Below, piece after piece: positions 1 through 7,028 of a stretch of DNA of 41,628 nt (position 1 is the first letter of the stretch; every line of letters begins with the position of its first letter). The notes beneath the pieces were generated by a model. It made no database searches and had not been told where the DNA came from. It worked only from the letters and a program-made list of their open reading frames with translations. Position numbers and translations under genes: made by a program. Source of the DNA: a virus; IMG/VR virus record IMGVR_UViG_3300044940_000694, positions 1 through 41,628 of that record, one strand, 5' to 3'.

Positions 1-1170
1 TCACCGTAGGTTTTCTGCGGTGGATTGAGTTTCTGGCGATCCGCTCACGCGGAGTAGCGTGGGAGTCACGCGCGCATCGAGTAGGTTGACCGCATCACGC
101 TTGGACTCGGGGGCGAGGTGTGCGTAGCGGTTGGTGGTGTTGATCTTGCTGTGCCCGAGCAGTCGTTGAACCGCTGACATTGGAGCACCCAGCATCACGA
201 GGTGTGACGCGAACGTGTGGCGGAGGGTGTGCCAGTGCACCATCGGCAGACCGGCACGTCTGCATGCGCTCCGCAGCGCCGACTTGATCGTCTGGTTGGT
301 GAGCGCCCGTCCGTCCTCGCGACAGAACACATGCTCGCCGCGAAGGTGCCGGATGCTTCGGAGCAGCTCGACGGTTTGGTTCGAGAGCTCGACCTCGCGC
401 GACTTGCCGCTCTTGGGGGTGCCGACGCGACCGCGCGAGATGGCCTGACGCACGACGATGCGGCCGCGCTTCAGGTCCACGTCGCACCAGCGCAGGCCCA
501 TGACCTCGCCGACGCGCAGCCCCGTTCGAAGCCCGAACGTGATCAGCGGCCGCCATCTGTCGGACGCCGCACGCACGAGCGCGTCGGCTTCCTCGAAGTC
601 GAGGAAGCGCGCTTCTTTCTCGGGCACCTTCATCCACTTCACCCGAGGCACCACCACGAGCTCGTCCCAGTCGCGCGCCGTCTCGAGCAACTTGTGCAGC
701 ACAGTCAGGTGGTTGTTGATGGTCTTCGGCGAGAGTTGCTCGCGGAGCTTCTGCGCCTTGTACGCCTCGATGCGCGCGAGCGAAACCTCGGCCAGCTTCA
801 GCGTGTTGAACGCCGGGCCGAGGTGGAGCCGAAGGATCGAGGCCTTCGTCTCCTGCTCGTTGATCTTGTTGTTGGTGGCAACGTACGTCTGCAACCATCG
901 TGAGGCGAAGGCCTCGAAGGTCGCGGGCTCGCTCGTCGCTGCCTCGGTGGTGGTGGTCGACTTGGCCGCGCGGGGAGCGCACCACGTCCCCGCATGCACA
1001 GCCGCGATGAGCTCTCGCTCTTCGCGCTGTGCGCCGCGCTCGTTCTGCTCTCGCGCGATCCGCTGAACCCGCACGGGCTTGTGCCCCGGGCGATTGATCG
1101 TGACGTCGATGATCCATCGATCTCGCGCTATGCCGCCGCGTCCCACGCGGCGGACCTTGCTGACACTCAT
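1..1170 (-). CDS. int: Tyrosine recombinase / phage integrase
   Basis: A site-specific recombinase that would insert and excise the phage genome at attP/attB. In the 389-aa product the C-terminal catalytic domain shows the tyrosine-recombinase residues in order: R219 in TGLRVGE, a lysine near 253-256, H314-x-x-R317 in HTLRH, H340 in LLGH and the nucleophile Y349 in NRYAHL. Residues 85-170 look like the N-terminal SAM-like core-binding domain. I chose ATG at 1170 because it overlaps the stop of the excisionase-like gene as ATGA and has GAGGG just upstream; an in-frame start at 1215 would give 404 aa. The stop codon is the first base of the window, so any att site beyond it is out of view. The gene is last in the leftward operon. 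The family call is certain; the integration target is unknown. Confidence 0.96.
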   Translation of the reverse strand: MSVSKVRRVGRGGIARDRWIIDVTINRPGHKPVRVQRIAREQNERGAQREERELIAAVHAGTWCAPRAAKSTTTTEAATSEPATFEAFASRWLQTYVATNNKINEQETKASILRLHLGPAFNTLKLAEVSLARIEAYKAQKLREQLSPKTINNHLTVLHKLLETARDWDELVVVPRVKWMKVPEKEARFLDFEEADALVRAASDRWRPLITFGLRTGLRVGEVMGLRWCDVDLKRGRIVVRQAISRGRVGTPKSGKSREVELSNQTVELLRSIRHLRGEHVFCREDGRALTNQTIKSALRSACRRAGLPMVHWHTLRHTFASHLVMLGAPMSAVQRLLGHSKINTTNRYAHLAPESKRDAVNLLDARVTPTLLRVSGSPETQSTAENLR

Positions 1171-1478
1171 CGGGCCCTCGTTGGCTTCGATGCGCCCGCT
1201 TCTCCGTTGATCCACGCTAGCACGACCTTCGTGGAGAATCGGACCGCGCGCCCAATGCCCGGCAGTCGCCCAGGGATGTTCTTGTTGCGATAGATGGTGA
1301 ACGCGTTGAGACCGATCAGGTCGCCGACGTCCTCCGCCGTAAGAACCGCGGTGCGCTGTGCCCGCTCGAGCGTCATCTTCTCGCGGTCGGATTCTGGCTC
1401 GCGCTCGGCGCTGTCCTCTGCCGCCTCGGCGGGCGGGCGCCCGGCTGGCACAGTCGTCGGCTCGGCGGTGCGAGTCAT
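1167..1478 (-). CDS. Excisionase-like winged-HTH protein
   Basis: A 103-aa protein with a charged, probably disordered first 40 residues followed by a MerR/excisionase-type DNA-binding unit at about residues 45-90 (LTAEDVGDLIGL, then a wing ending in RAVRFSTKVVLAWI). Proteins of this build bind att-site DNA as recombination directionality factors or act as small regulators. Its place directly before the integrase, with a 4-base ATGA overlap, favours excision control. The start at 1478 was chosen because it overlaps the stop of the preceding 47-aa gene (ATGA); longer in-frame starts would run into that gene. The excisionase role is inferred from fold and position, and a simple repressor is possible. 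Confidence 0.8.
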   Translation of the reverse strand: MTRTAEPTTVPAGRPPAEAAEDSAEREPESDREKMTLERAQRTAVLTAEDVGDLIGLNAFTIYRNKNIPGRLPGIGRAVRFSTKVVLAWINGEAGASKPTRAR

Positions 1479-1618
1479 CGCGGCCCTCCGCGCAGCGCGA
1501 GCAGACGATCGAAGACCGCGAGCAGCAGCCGACCCGTGCCGCCCACGATGTCGTGGTCTTCCGGGTCCGTGCTCAGCCCGAAGCACTCGGCGACGTTCTT
1601 CGTTGGACTACCGCTCAC
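1475..1618 (-). CDS. Small 47-aa protein of unknown function
   Basis: A GTG-started reading frame fits exactly between its neighbours. GTG at 1618 overlaps the upstream stop as GTGA, and its TGA at 1475-1477 overlaps the excisionase-like ATG as ATGA. The product begins [14 protein letters not shown] and ends LLALRGGPR, with a hydrophobic stretch GRLLLAVFDRLLAL that could be an amphipathic helix. No family is recognised. The two exact overlaps, the same linkage used through the rest of the operon, are the main evidence that it is translated. Confidence 0.6.
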   Translation of the reverse strand: MSGSPTKNVAECFGLSTDPEDHDIVGGTGRLLLAVFDRLLALRGGPR

Positions 1619-2040
1619 TTCGCCACCTTCTTTCCTCGACCCAGCTTCTTCTCTCGTTCAGACGCGAGCGTCTCCAACGCGGCCATCTCCGCGGGACGCA
1701 GCTTCAACAACCGCAGGAACTGCCGCGCCTTCGTGACGATCGCGCGCAGGATGGGCACGGAATCGACGTCGCGAATCGACGCGGCGAAGTGCGGGTACTC
1801 GGAGCGCGGCCGCGGCTCGACCTTCGCCGTCGGCGCGATCGTGCGCACGAGCTCGTGCGCGCGCGGTGCATCGGTGCCGCTCGCGCGGATGTGCACGACT
1901 TCGCCCGGCCCGAGCGCGCCCGAGAGGCACTGCGCGGCGAGCTCGCGCAGCAGGGCCGCGGCGCTCTCGCCGTCCGCGCAGAACACGTCCACGTCGAGCG
2001 TCTCGGGCTGAACCTTGCGCGCTGTCGGTCGACTATTCAT
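1615..2040 (-). CDS. Hypothetical protein, early leftward operon
   Basis: A 141-aa soluble protein with a mixed alpha/beta first half ([24 protein letters not shown]) and a basic tail ending LGRGKKVAK, which suggests nucleic-acid contact. No domain is recognised. It overlaps the upstream LexA-like gene by 8 bases and the downstream small gene by 4, so it is almost certainly co-translated in the integrase operon. Confidence 0.75.
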   Translation of the reverse strand: MNSRPTARKVQPETLDVDVFCADGESAAALLRELAAQCLSGALGPGEVVHIRASGTDAPRAHELVRTIAPTAKVEPRPRSEYPHFAASIRDVDSVPILRAIVTKARQFLRLLKLRPAEMAALETLASEREKKLGRGKKVAK

Positions 2041-2410
2041 CGCGCATCGCCTTTCGTGCGGCGATCCGCGCTTCGACCTTCGCCAGCTCGGCGCGGTGGT
2101 GCTTGGCCAACGTCTCGTCGCTCATCCCGTGGCAGAGCGCGATCCCGCGGGACTTCGTCACGTCGCGGCGCACGTAGCCTTTCCGCTCGAGCGCGATGAG
2201 GTGATCGTTGACGCCGTTGGTGCTGGCGATGCTGAACGCAACGCCGATCTCTCGCAGCGTCGGCGGGTAGCCGTGCGTCGCGATGAAGCCCTCAATGAAC
2301 GTCAGCACCTCGCGCTGGCGCACCGTGAGCGCTTCACGCGCGGCGGGGCGCTCGGCCGCGGTGGCGTGACACATCGCCGCGCGCTCGCGCTCCGAAAGTT
2401 CGTGCGTCAT
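2033..2410 (-). CDS. LexA-type DNA-binding protein without protease domain
   Basis: Residues 29-92 match the LexA N-terminal winged helix: [29 protein letters not shown], a recognition helix with [18 protein letters not shown], then [12 protein letters not shown]. Full LexA has a C-terminal S24 autoprotease of about 120 residues with a Ser/Lys dyad. This 125-aa protein ends soon after the winged helix, so RecA-stimulated self-cleavage is not expected. A likely role is a regulator of phage or host SOS-type promoters. The remaining C-terminus is a charged helix ([18 protein letters not shown]). ATG 2410 overlaps the stop of the 46-aa gene upstream (ATGA). Confidence 0.82.
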   Translation of the reverse strand: MTHELSERERAAMCHATAAERPAAREALTVRQREVLTFIEGFIATHGYPPTLREIGVAFSIASTNGVNDHLIALERKGYVRRDVTKSRGIALCHGMSDETLAKHHRAELAKVEARIAARKAMRDE

Positions 2411-2547
2411 CGCTCGGCCGCCTCTCCCGTGCGCTTCTCGATGCGCGCGATGCGTGCGTCGATCTGCCCGCGCAGCTCAGCGAGAGTCGCGTGCCGAGAC
2501 GAGGCGCGCAGGTGCTCTGGCGCGCAATCGCTCGTTGTGTTGGTCAT
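2407..2547 (-). CDS. Small 46-aa charged protein
   Basis: A short frame from ATG 2547 to TGA at 2407-2409, coupled by ATGA overlaps on both sides (with the 170-aa gene upstream and the LexA-like gene downstream). The product starts [17 protein letters not shown] and continues as a probable single helix ([18 protein letters not shown]) with heptad-like spacing. No family is recognised; it could be a small adaptor or anti-regulator. Upstream of the ATG the minus strand reads GGAGGCAAG, a good ribosome-binding site. Confidence 0.65.
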   Translation of the reverse strand: MTNTTSDCAPEHLRASSRHATLAELRGQIDARIARIEKRTGEAAER

Positions 2548-3056
2548 CTTGCCTCCATCGAATCCAGGTCATCCGCCGCCCCGTTCGCCACCCGCGCAGC
2601 GGCAGTCACTTCGCGCGCGAGCTCGTCGATCGTTGGGTGCTGCCCCTCGCCCTCGCCCGGCTCGCAGGCGGTCAGCGTCAGCGCCAGTCCGCCCACCTGC
2701 CGCGCATCGATGCGCGCGAGCACAACGTGGGCGTGCGCGAAGACGACGAGCTTGGTGAGCAGCGCGAAATGGAACGTCCCGAGGTCGATCCGATGCGCTG
2801 CGCCGAGCGGCAGCCGCACAACCGATCCCGACCAGTCCACTCGGTGCAGCGCCGTGCGATCGGGCAGGTGCTCGAACCCGTCGAACAGGTCGTCGATGAG
2901 CACCGCGCAGCGCGCCGCTTCGATCGACACGACCCACGTCGGCCGCTCTGCGAGGTCGCCCACCCACGGGCGCTCGTCGCCGATCTGCAGCAGCCGGTCG
3001 CGCATCGCGATGACACGCGCGCGGCAGTGCTCAGGGATGAACGTCCCGTCGTTCAT
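2544..3056 (-). CDS. Hypothetical protein, early leftward operon
   Basis: A 170-aa acidic soluble protein (MNDGTFIPEHCRARVIAMRD...). It has alternating beta-like segments in the middle (SVVRLPLGAAHRIDLGTFHFALLTKLVVFAHAHVVLARID has hydrophobic alternation) and an Ala-rich end. No motif is recognised. The start at 3056 is set by an ATGA overlap with the stop of the sigma-like gene, and the stop overlaps the next ATG the same way. An in-frame extension upstream to 3401 lies antisense-free but entirely within the sigma-like gene and is rejected. Confidence 0.75.
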   Translation of the reverse strand: MNDGTFIPEHCRARVIAMRDRLLQIGDERPWVGDLAERPTWVVSIEAARCAVLIDDLFDGFEHLPDRTALHRVDWSGSVVRLPLGAAHRIDLGTFHFALLTKLVVFAHAHVVLARIDARQVGGLALTLTACEPGEGEGQHPTIDELAREVTAAARVANGAADDLDSMEAR

Positions 3057-3637
3057 CGCTGCCCCAGCTGCCGGTAGTACGTAACCGGAATGTGCTGTTT
3101 CGACTTCGCGTACGCGTTCGGCGCGTCCGAGGGTTCGTCGAGGAAGTCCTGCAGCGCGGCGAGCTCGTTGAGTGCCTTGAGCCTCGCGAGCCCCTTCGCC
3201 TCGAGCTGACGAATTCGCTCGCGCGTGAGGTTCATGAGGACCCCCACCTCTTCGAGCGTGACGCCGCCGCGGTCTGCGATGTCGAGCGCGCAGGACTCGG
3301 GCAGGTCCCACACCTCGAGGTCCGGGAAGTTCAGCTTGATCGCGCCGGTGCGCTCCGAGACGTCCAAGAGCAAGTGGTACTTGCAGGAGACGAAGGGGCA
3401 TGGACGCGCGGCAAACTCGCCCTGGGCGCAGTCTGCGCGCGTCTTCGGCTTCGGGTAGCCCGTCTCTGGGTAGGCTTGCTTGCCCCGCTCGAGCTCACGC
3501 TTCGACAGCCGCTTGATGGAGATCGTGCGGGCGCGAACACGCGCGTGCGGCCCCTCTTTGTCCAGTCGCTCTTCGGATTCATCGACCACCTCGTCGAGCG
3601 AGTCGATTGGCGCGCATCGCCCGTTGTCCCTATCCAT
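3053..3637 (-). CDS. Sigma-70 region 4-like protein with four cysteines
   Basis: A 194-aa protein whose residues 126-154 (VTLEEVGVLMNLTRERIRQLEAKGL) are a clear sigma-70 region 4.2 helix-turn-helix, the part that reads the -35 element. Regions 2 and 3 are absent, so it cannot replace a sigma factor alone. Upstream lies a cysteine-bearing segment, C70, C80, C85 and C116 (RPCPFVSCKYHLLLDV), that could hold a metal or Fe-S cluster. From memory, similar proteins are widespread in myxobacteria; this is not checked. The start at 3637 has a strong Shine-Dalgarno (AGGAGAAGAAG). Likely role: regulator of phage or host transcription acting at RNA polymerase. Confidence 0.85.
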   Translation of the reverse strand: MDRDNGRCAPIDSLDEVVDESEERLDKEGPHARVRARTISIKRLSKRELERGKQAYPETGYPKPKTRADCAQGEFAARPCPFVSCKYHLLLDVSERTGAIKLNFPDLEVWDLPESCALDIADRGGVTLEEVGVLMNLTRERIRQLEAKGLARLKALNELAALQDFLDEPSDAPNAYAKSKQHIPVTYYRQLGQR

Positions 3638-3673
3638 GGCTTCTTCTCCTGTCGTGCACGGAATAGCGGCCGT

Positions 3674-3868
3674 TTACGCGGCCAAAGCGGGCGCGACGCC
3701 ACGCTCGCGCGGCAGTGCGCTGGCGTAGAGACGGGCCTCGGAATCAGTGAGCGCGTCGAGCGCGTCGGACCAGGCGCGGAATGACTCGCGCGTCGGACGC
3801 GAGAGCCACGCGTCGCGCAGGTCGAGCACGAACCGGACGTGCGTCGGGAGCGAGCGGCGCGAGGTCAT
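3674..3868 (-). CDS. Small hypothetical protein
   Basis: A 64-aa basic, helical protein (MTSRRSLPTHVRFVLDLRDAW...). ATG 3868 overlaps the stop of the 142-aa gene as ATGA, which decides the start over one at 3883. It ends with an Ala-rich tail. No domain is recognised. It is followed by a 36-base gap with the strong ribosome-binding site of the sigma-like gene. Confidence 0.65.
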   Translation of the reverse strand: MTSRRSLPTHVRFVLDLRDAWLSRPTRESFRAWSDALDALTDSEARLYASALPRERGVAPALAA

Positions 3869-4293
3869 CGCTCGTCCACCCACTTGGCGAGGGATTCCAG
3901 CGCCAGCTCCGAGAGATCACGACGACCTTGGCCGACGACGAGCTCGTTTCCGTCAGACCATTCACGGGATTTCTCGTGCATCACCGCGCGCAGCCGCTCG
4001 ACTTGTGCGAGCGAGACGGTCAGCGCCGAGATCGTCTCCAGCTCAGTCGGGCAGCTCAGCGAGAGGACCTTCAACGAGTCGACCAGCTCCGCGAGCGCCT
4101 CGTTGAACGCCTCGGCCGGGACGTACGCGTCGAGCTCGCTGTCGTTCGCCGCGTCGAGCGAGTCGAAGTGCGCCTTGCAGGCGGCGCAGACGATGACGCC
4201 GCGGCGTTCGGTGCGCTTGTCGATCGGCGCGCCGTGGTCGCCGTAGGCGCAGAAGAAACGTTTGGAATGACGAGCAGTGGTCGAGCGGGACAT
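3865..4293 (-). CDS. Zinc-ribbon-like protein, first gene of leftward operon
   Basis: A 142-aa acidic protein with an N-terminal CxxC-type element (C15 region FFCAYGDHG, then VIVCAACKAHFDSLD) resembling half of a treble-clef or zinc ribbon, followed by long helices (EAFNEALAELVDSLKVL, LAQVERLRAVMHEKSREW). The function is unknown. It is the first gene of the leftward operon, with GGAGGT 5 bases before ATG 4293 and the operator-bearing promoter just upstream, so it should be expressed when the repressor is lifted. Confidence 0.75.
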   Translation of the reverse strand: MSRSTTARHSKRFFCAYGDHGAPIDKRTERRGVIVCAACKAHFDSLDAANDSELDAYVPAEAFNEALAELVDSLKVLSLSCPTELETISALTVSLAQVERLRAVMHEKSREWSDGNELVVGQGRRDLSELALESLAKWVDER

Positions 4294-4328
4294 CGAAACC
4301 TCCGCTCCCGAAGAGATCCGGGGCAGAG

Positions 4329-4348
4329 GTGAAGTAAACTTATTTCAC
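4329..4348. promoter_or_regulatory. Palindromic operator O1
   Basis: GTGAAGTAAACTTATTTCAC is a 20-bp imperfect palindrome (16 of 20 positions symmetric) with half-site GTGAARTAA. The same half-site recurs at 5852-5860 and 5898-5906. It covers the -10 region of PL. A related, weaker AT-rich sequence lies at 4363-4380 (minus strand GAGTAAGTAAATTTAGTC). It is the probable binding site of the HTH repressor encoded at 5235-5876. Confidence 0.65.
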
Positions 4349-4359
4349 TATCTCGTCAA
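4331..4359 (-). promoter_or_regulatory. Leftward early promoter PL with operator in the spacer
   Basis: On the minus strand: TTGACG (-35, 4354-4359), a 17-base spacer, then TACTTC (-10, 4331-4336). The spacer holds GTGAAATAA (4340-4348) starting 5 bases after the -35 element, exactly where the rightward promoter carries GTGAAGTAA. Transcription would start about 30 bases before ATG 4293. The layout predicts repression by a protein bound over the spacer. Confidence 0.65.
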
Positions 4360-4373
4360 CCGACTAAATTTAC

Positions 4374-5063
4374 TTACTCGTCCCAGCCTCCCTCAGGGCC
4401 GATAAACACGTGGAATCCCTGACGATCGGTGAGCCTGCGCCGAAACACCCCCTCGCTCCGCGCGGGCGGGCGGCGCGCCTCTCGGGCCCAGCGGAACAGC
4501 TCCCAGTCGGTGAGCGGGATCTGCGGTCCCTTGCGCACGACGAGCTGCGTTCGCTCGAACAGCGGCACTTCGCAGAGCAGCGCGACGGGGTAGTCCATCA
4601 CCTCGGCGAGACGCAGCGCGATCGTGTACTCGCTCACGACGAACTGCGTCGCGAGGCGCGGGAGATCGAGTCCCCACGCGAACACCGCTGCGCGCAGCGC
4701 GGGACGCGGGACGATCGCCGCGGCCGTGATGCGGTTGCACAGCCGCTCGATGTCTTGCTCGACGTAGGGGTTGGGCCTGTCCACGAGCCGGATCTCCGCG
4801 GCCTCGTGGCAGGGCCACCAATTCGCCGCGACGGGCTGGTCCGCGAGGCGGAGCGCGAGCTGAATGAGCCACGTCCCGTCGCTGCGGCGGAGGCACTGTG
4901 CGGGGCGACCGAGCTCGTCGAGCTCGCGCGTCCACTGGACGTTCTGTCGGCCCACGATGCGCTGCGCGAGCGTGATCCCGGTGACGGGGGTCACCAGGTC
5001 TACGCCGGCTGCGCGCCGCAAGCTGAGGGCCTCTCCCTCGACCTCGTCCTGCTCCCAGGCCAT
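4374..5063 (-). CDS. ImmA/IrrE-like protein with degenerate metal motif
   Basis: A 229-aa protein that aligns by eye with the ImmA/IrrE metallopeptidase core. A HE pair sits at residues 86-87 (WWPCHEAAEI), followed by the typical acidic and small-residue helix IERLCNRITAAAIVPRPAL (105-123) and a final HTH-like segment LPRLATQFVVSEYTIALRLAEV. ImmA proteins cleave the phage or ICE repressor on induction. The canonical HExxH is here H-E-A-A-E, so one zinc ligand is missing and peptidase activity is doubtful. It lies downstream of the repressor gene on the same strand, the usual immR-immA type pairing. ATG 5063 matches the family's usual N-terminus; a GTG at 5147 would add 28 residues and lacks a clear ribosome-binding site. 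Confidence 0.65.
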   Translation of the reverse strand: MAWEQDEVEGEALSLRRAAGVDLVTPVTGITLAQRIVGRQNVQWTRELDELGRPAQCLRRSDGTWLIQLALRLADQPVAANWWPCHEAAEIRLVDRPNPYVEQDIERLCNRITAAAIVPRPALRAAVFAWGLDLPRLATQFVVSEYTIALRLAEVMDYPVALLCEVPLFERTQLVVRKGPQIPLTDWELFRWAREARRPPARSEGVFRRRLTDRQGFHVFIGPEGGWDE

Positions 5064-5234
5064 TGACGCGGTGATCCTCTCGCGCTCACGCACAGGGTCA
5101 ACGCTTGGAGCCACTTTGCAGCAGCCTGAGAATGGCTGGAGCTCCACTCGAAACCAGCGTTTCTCGCGGGATCATCGCGAGCAACGGTCGGACATTCTAT
5201 GTCCAGCCAGAGGGTGTTCAGTGGGTTGACGAAA

Positions 5235-5876
5235 CTAGCGCGGTGCCCTCTTCGGCCGCTTCGCGCGGTGCGCTTCGATCTTGGCGTTCACGTCGTCGGA
5301 CAGGGCTTCGCTCTTGGCGCGCGCGGCCGCGACGGCCAGCGGGTTCTCGCGCTCGAGCCGGACAGCTTCCTGCTCGTTCAGCACCGTGCGGATCCACCAC
5401 ATCTTGGGCATGTCCGTTGGCGACGAGAGCGCGCGCGACTCGACGCGGGTGACGACTTCGGGGTCGAGATCGGCGCGCAACAGTGCGAGCACGGCGGCGC
5501 GGTTGGGGTAGCGCTCGGGGCGCTCGACGCGCGTCTCTTCGAACTTCGCGGCGAACTCTCGCTCGGCGTTCTCCAGCACTTGATCGAGCGTCATGCCAAA
5601 CAACCTCCCGACGCCCTTGGCGACCTTGATGCCGATGGAGCTGCGTTCCTTGAGGATCAGCCCGATCGCAGACTTGCTCACGCCTGACGCCTTGGCGAGC
5701 CCAGCCATGTTGCGCTGTGCGTCCGCCGGCGCCGTTCCCTCGCCCCGAAGCCACCTCGCCATGAGGTCACGGACGTAGGAGACAGCCGCTGGCGAGAGTT
5801 CAGTGTTTCCGTGCGTGCTCACGAGACGCAGGAAGCTTGCACGAGAGTCATGTGAAGTAATTCGACTAGTCGGCAT
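5235..5876 (-). CDS. Phage repressor, HTH type (CI-like)
   Basis: A 213-aa protein with a Cro/C1-type helix-turn-helix at about residues 55-105 (NMAGLAKASGVSKSAIGLIL, then IGIKVAKGVGRLFGMTLDQV) and an Arg-rich C-terminus ending KRPKRAPR. No LexA-type S24 protease signature (Ser/Lys dyad region) is evident, which fits induction through an ImmA-like partner. The gene faces the Cro-like gene across a 46-base control region. ATG 5876 was chosen because it places the HTH normally and has AAGGATG upstream; longer starts would run through the promoter and into the cro gene. A GTGAAGTAA half-site lies in its first codons (5852-5860), suggesting autoregulation. Confidence 0.82.
   Translation of the reverse strand: MPTSRITSHDSRASFLRLVSTHGNTELSPAAVSYVRDLMARWLRGEGTAPADAQRNMAGLAKASGVSKSAIGLILKERSSIGIKVAKGVGRLFGMTLDQVLENAEREFAAKFEETRVERPERYPNRAAVLALLRADLDPEVVTRVESRALSSPTDMPKMWWIRTVLNEQEAVRLERENPLAVAAARAKSEALSDDVNAKIEAHRAKRPKRAPR
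5852..5872. promoter_or_regulatory. Operator half-site O3 inside repressor start
   Basis: GTGAAGTAA at 5852-5860 repeats the operator half-site, followed by the small palindrome CGACTAGTCG (5863-5872). It overlaps the first codons of the repressor gene, a usual place for an autoregulatory site. The right half of the operator is poorly matched. Confidence 0.45.
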
Positions 5877-5886
5877 AGGCGCATCC

Positions 5887-5915
5887 TTGACGGAGGAGTG
5901 AAGTAATTTTACTCT
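5887..5915 (+). promoter_or_regulatory. Rightward early promoter PR with operator O4
   Basis: TTGACG (5887-5892), a 17-base spacer and TACTCT (5910-5915). The spacer contains GTGAAGTAA (5898-5906) at the same offset as in PL, and an inverted partial copy follows (TTTTACTC). The start point expected about 7 bases after the -10 element falls on or next to the GTG start codon at 5923, so the cro message may be leaderless. On the minus strand the same stretch offers TAAAAT (5906-5911) as a -10 element for the repressor. Confidence 0.65.
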
Positions 5916-5922
5916 TCCACCC

Positions 5923-6210
5923 GTGATCCAGATCGACACCATCCCGACAGCGCCGCCAAACGCGATGCTGCTCAAGAGTTGGCTCAATGAGCTGGGGCTG
6001 TCCGCCGAGGACTTCGCCGAGAAGGTCGGCGTCACCAAGCCCACGATCTACGACTGGTGCCGCGGGAGCAGCCGCCCGACGAAGGCGCTGCACCAGCAGA
6101 AGATGGCGCTGCTCAGCGGCGGCCAGATCCAGCCGATCGGCTGGCAGACCGACGAAGAGCGCGCCGAGCTCGCCGCGCTGAAGCCGCTGCGTCCGGGAAC
6201 GGAGGGCTGA
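5923..6210 (+). CDS. Cro-like HTH regulator
   Basis: A 95-aa protein with a helix-turn-helix at about residues 24-55 (LGLSAEDFAEKVGVTKPTIYDW, then CRGSSRPTKAL), divergent from the repressor gene. This is the Cro position of a lambda-like switch. The GTG start has no Shine-Dalgarno upstream (TCTTCCACCC); with PR this predicts leaderless translation. A likely role is to counter the repressor at the shared operators and open the early genes. Confidence 0.8.
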   Translation: MIQIDTIPTAPPNAMLLKSWLNELGLSAEDFAEKVGVTKPTIYDWCRGSSRPTKALHQQKMALLSGGQIQPIGWQTDEERAELAALKPLRPGTEG

Positions 6211-6213
6211 GCG

Positions 6214-6510
6214 ATGCGACGTCCCGCGTCCACGCGCCCTGAGCGCCCCGTTCTGCTGCGCGCCGCCAACGGCGCGACGCTCCTCGCCCACGGCCTCGTA
6301 TACGCAGGTATCGCCGCGCTCGCCCTCACAGCGGCGCCGCTCGGAATCCTGCTGCTCGCGACGTCCGCCGTCATCGGCGGCTCCGCGGTGCTCATGGCGG
6401 GCGATGCCCAAGCCGAGCGAGAGCTCGACGAACCGACGTCTGTGCACGGAGGTGATGACCACGGGACGAGCGTGAGCCGTCCCGCGTCGCGATGCGAGGT
6501 GCGCCCGTGA
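6214..6510 (+). CDS. Small membrane protein
   Basis: A 98-aa protein with one or two hydrophobic helices at about residues 22-63 (TLLAHGLVYAGIAALALTA, then LGILLLATSAVIGGSAVL) and a polar C-terminal tail. It starts 3 bases after the Cro-like gene and overlaps the next gene. No family is recognised. Its place in the early operon is compatible with a superinfection-exclusion or host-takeover factor, but this is only positional. Confidence 0.65.
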   Translation: MRRPASTRPERPVLLRAANGATLLAHGLVYAGIAALALTAAPLGILLLATSAVIGGSAVLMAGDAQAERELDEPTSVHGGDDHGTSVSRPASRCEVRP

Positions 6511-7028
6511 CCGTCGCCGACACCCAAACCGCCGCGCCCTCGGACAAGGAGCTGAGCGCGCGCCGGATCGCTGGGCGCGCCGCGTTCGCCGCACTGCTGC
6601 GCCGTCACCTCGACTTGAGTCTCTCGCGCGGCTTCTCGTTCGTCTCCTCGTGGGCGAGCGTGCTCGGCGTCGGCGAGGGCAAGATGCGCCGCTGGGCGCA
6701 GCCCGACCACATCCGCAGCGCGATCGCTGCGGGTGATCTCCACGCGCTCCCAGCGGCCGAGCTCGCCGACCTGCTGCGCTTCTGGCTTGCAGACGTCGAG
6801 GCGAGCATCGAGCCCGCGGAGCCCGCGACGGACCCACGCCTGCTCGTGGTCGTCTTCGCTGAGGCGATCGGAGATCTCGCGAAGAGCGCACGTAAGGCGA
6901 TGGTCGACCGTCGCGTCACCCACCCCGAGTGGGCCGAGCTCGAGGCGAAGTTCGCGGCGATCGAGCGCGACGCGCGCGTAGCGCGGCTCGCCTGCGAAGC
7001 GGCCCGCAAGAGCGGGGGAGCCCGATGA
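6507..7028 (+). CDS. Hypothetical regulator-like protein, early operon
   Basis: A 173-aa helical protein. The segment VSSWASVLGVGEGKMRRWAQ resembles a helix-turn-helix, and AALLRRHLDLSLSR precedes it; the second half is long charged helices (HPEWAELEAKFAAIERDARVARLACEAARK). The layout recalls phage CII-type regulators, but no confident match is made. GTG 6507 overlaps the upstream stop as GTGA, with GAGGTG as the ribosome-binding site; an in-frame ATG at 6492 would overlap further. Confidence 0.65.
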   Translation: MTVADTQTAAPSDKELSARRIAGRAAFAALLRRHLDLSLSRGFSFVSSWASVLGVGEGKMRRWAQPDHIRSAIAAGDLHALPAAELADLLRFWLADVEASIEPAEPATDPRLLVVVFAEAIGDLAKSARKAMVDRRVTHPEWAELEAKFAAIERDARVARLACEAARKSGGAR

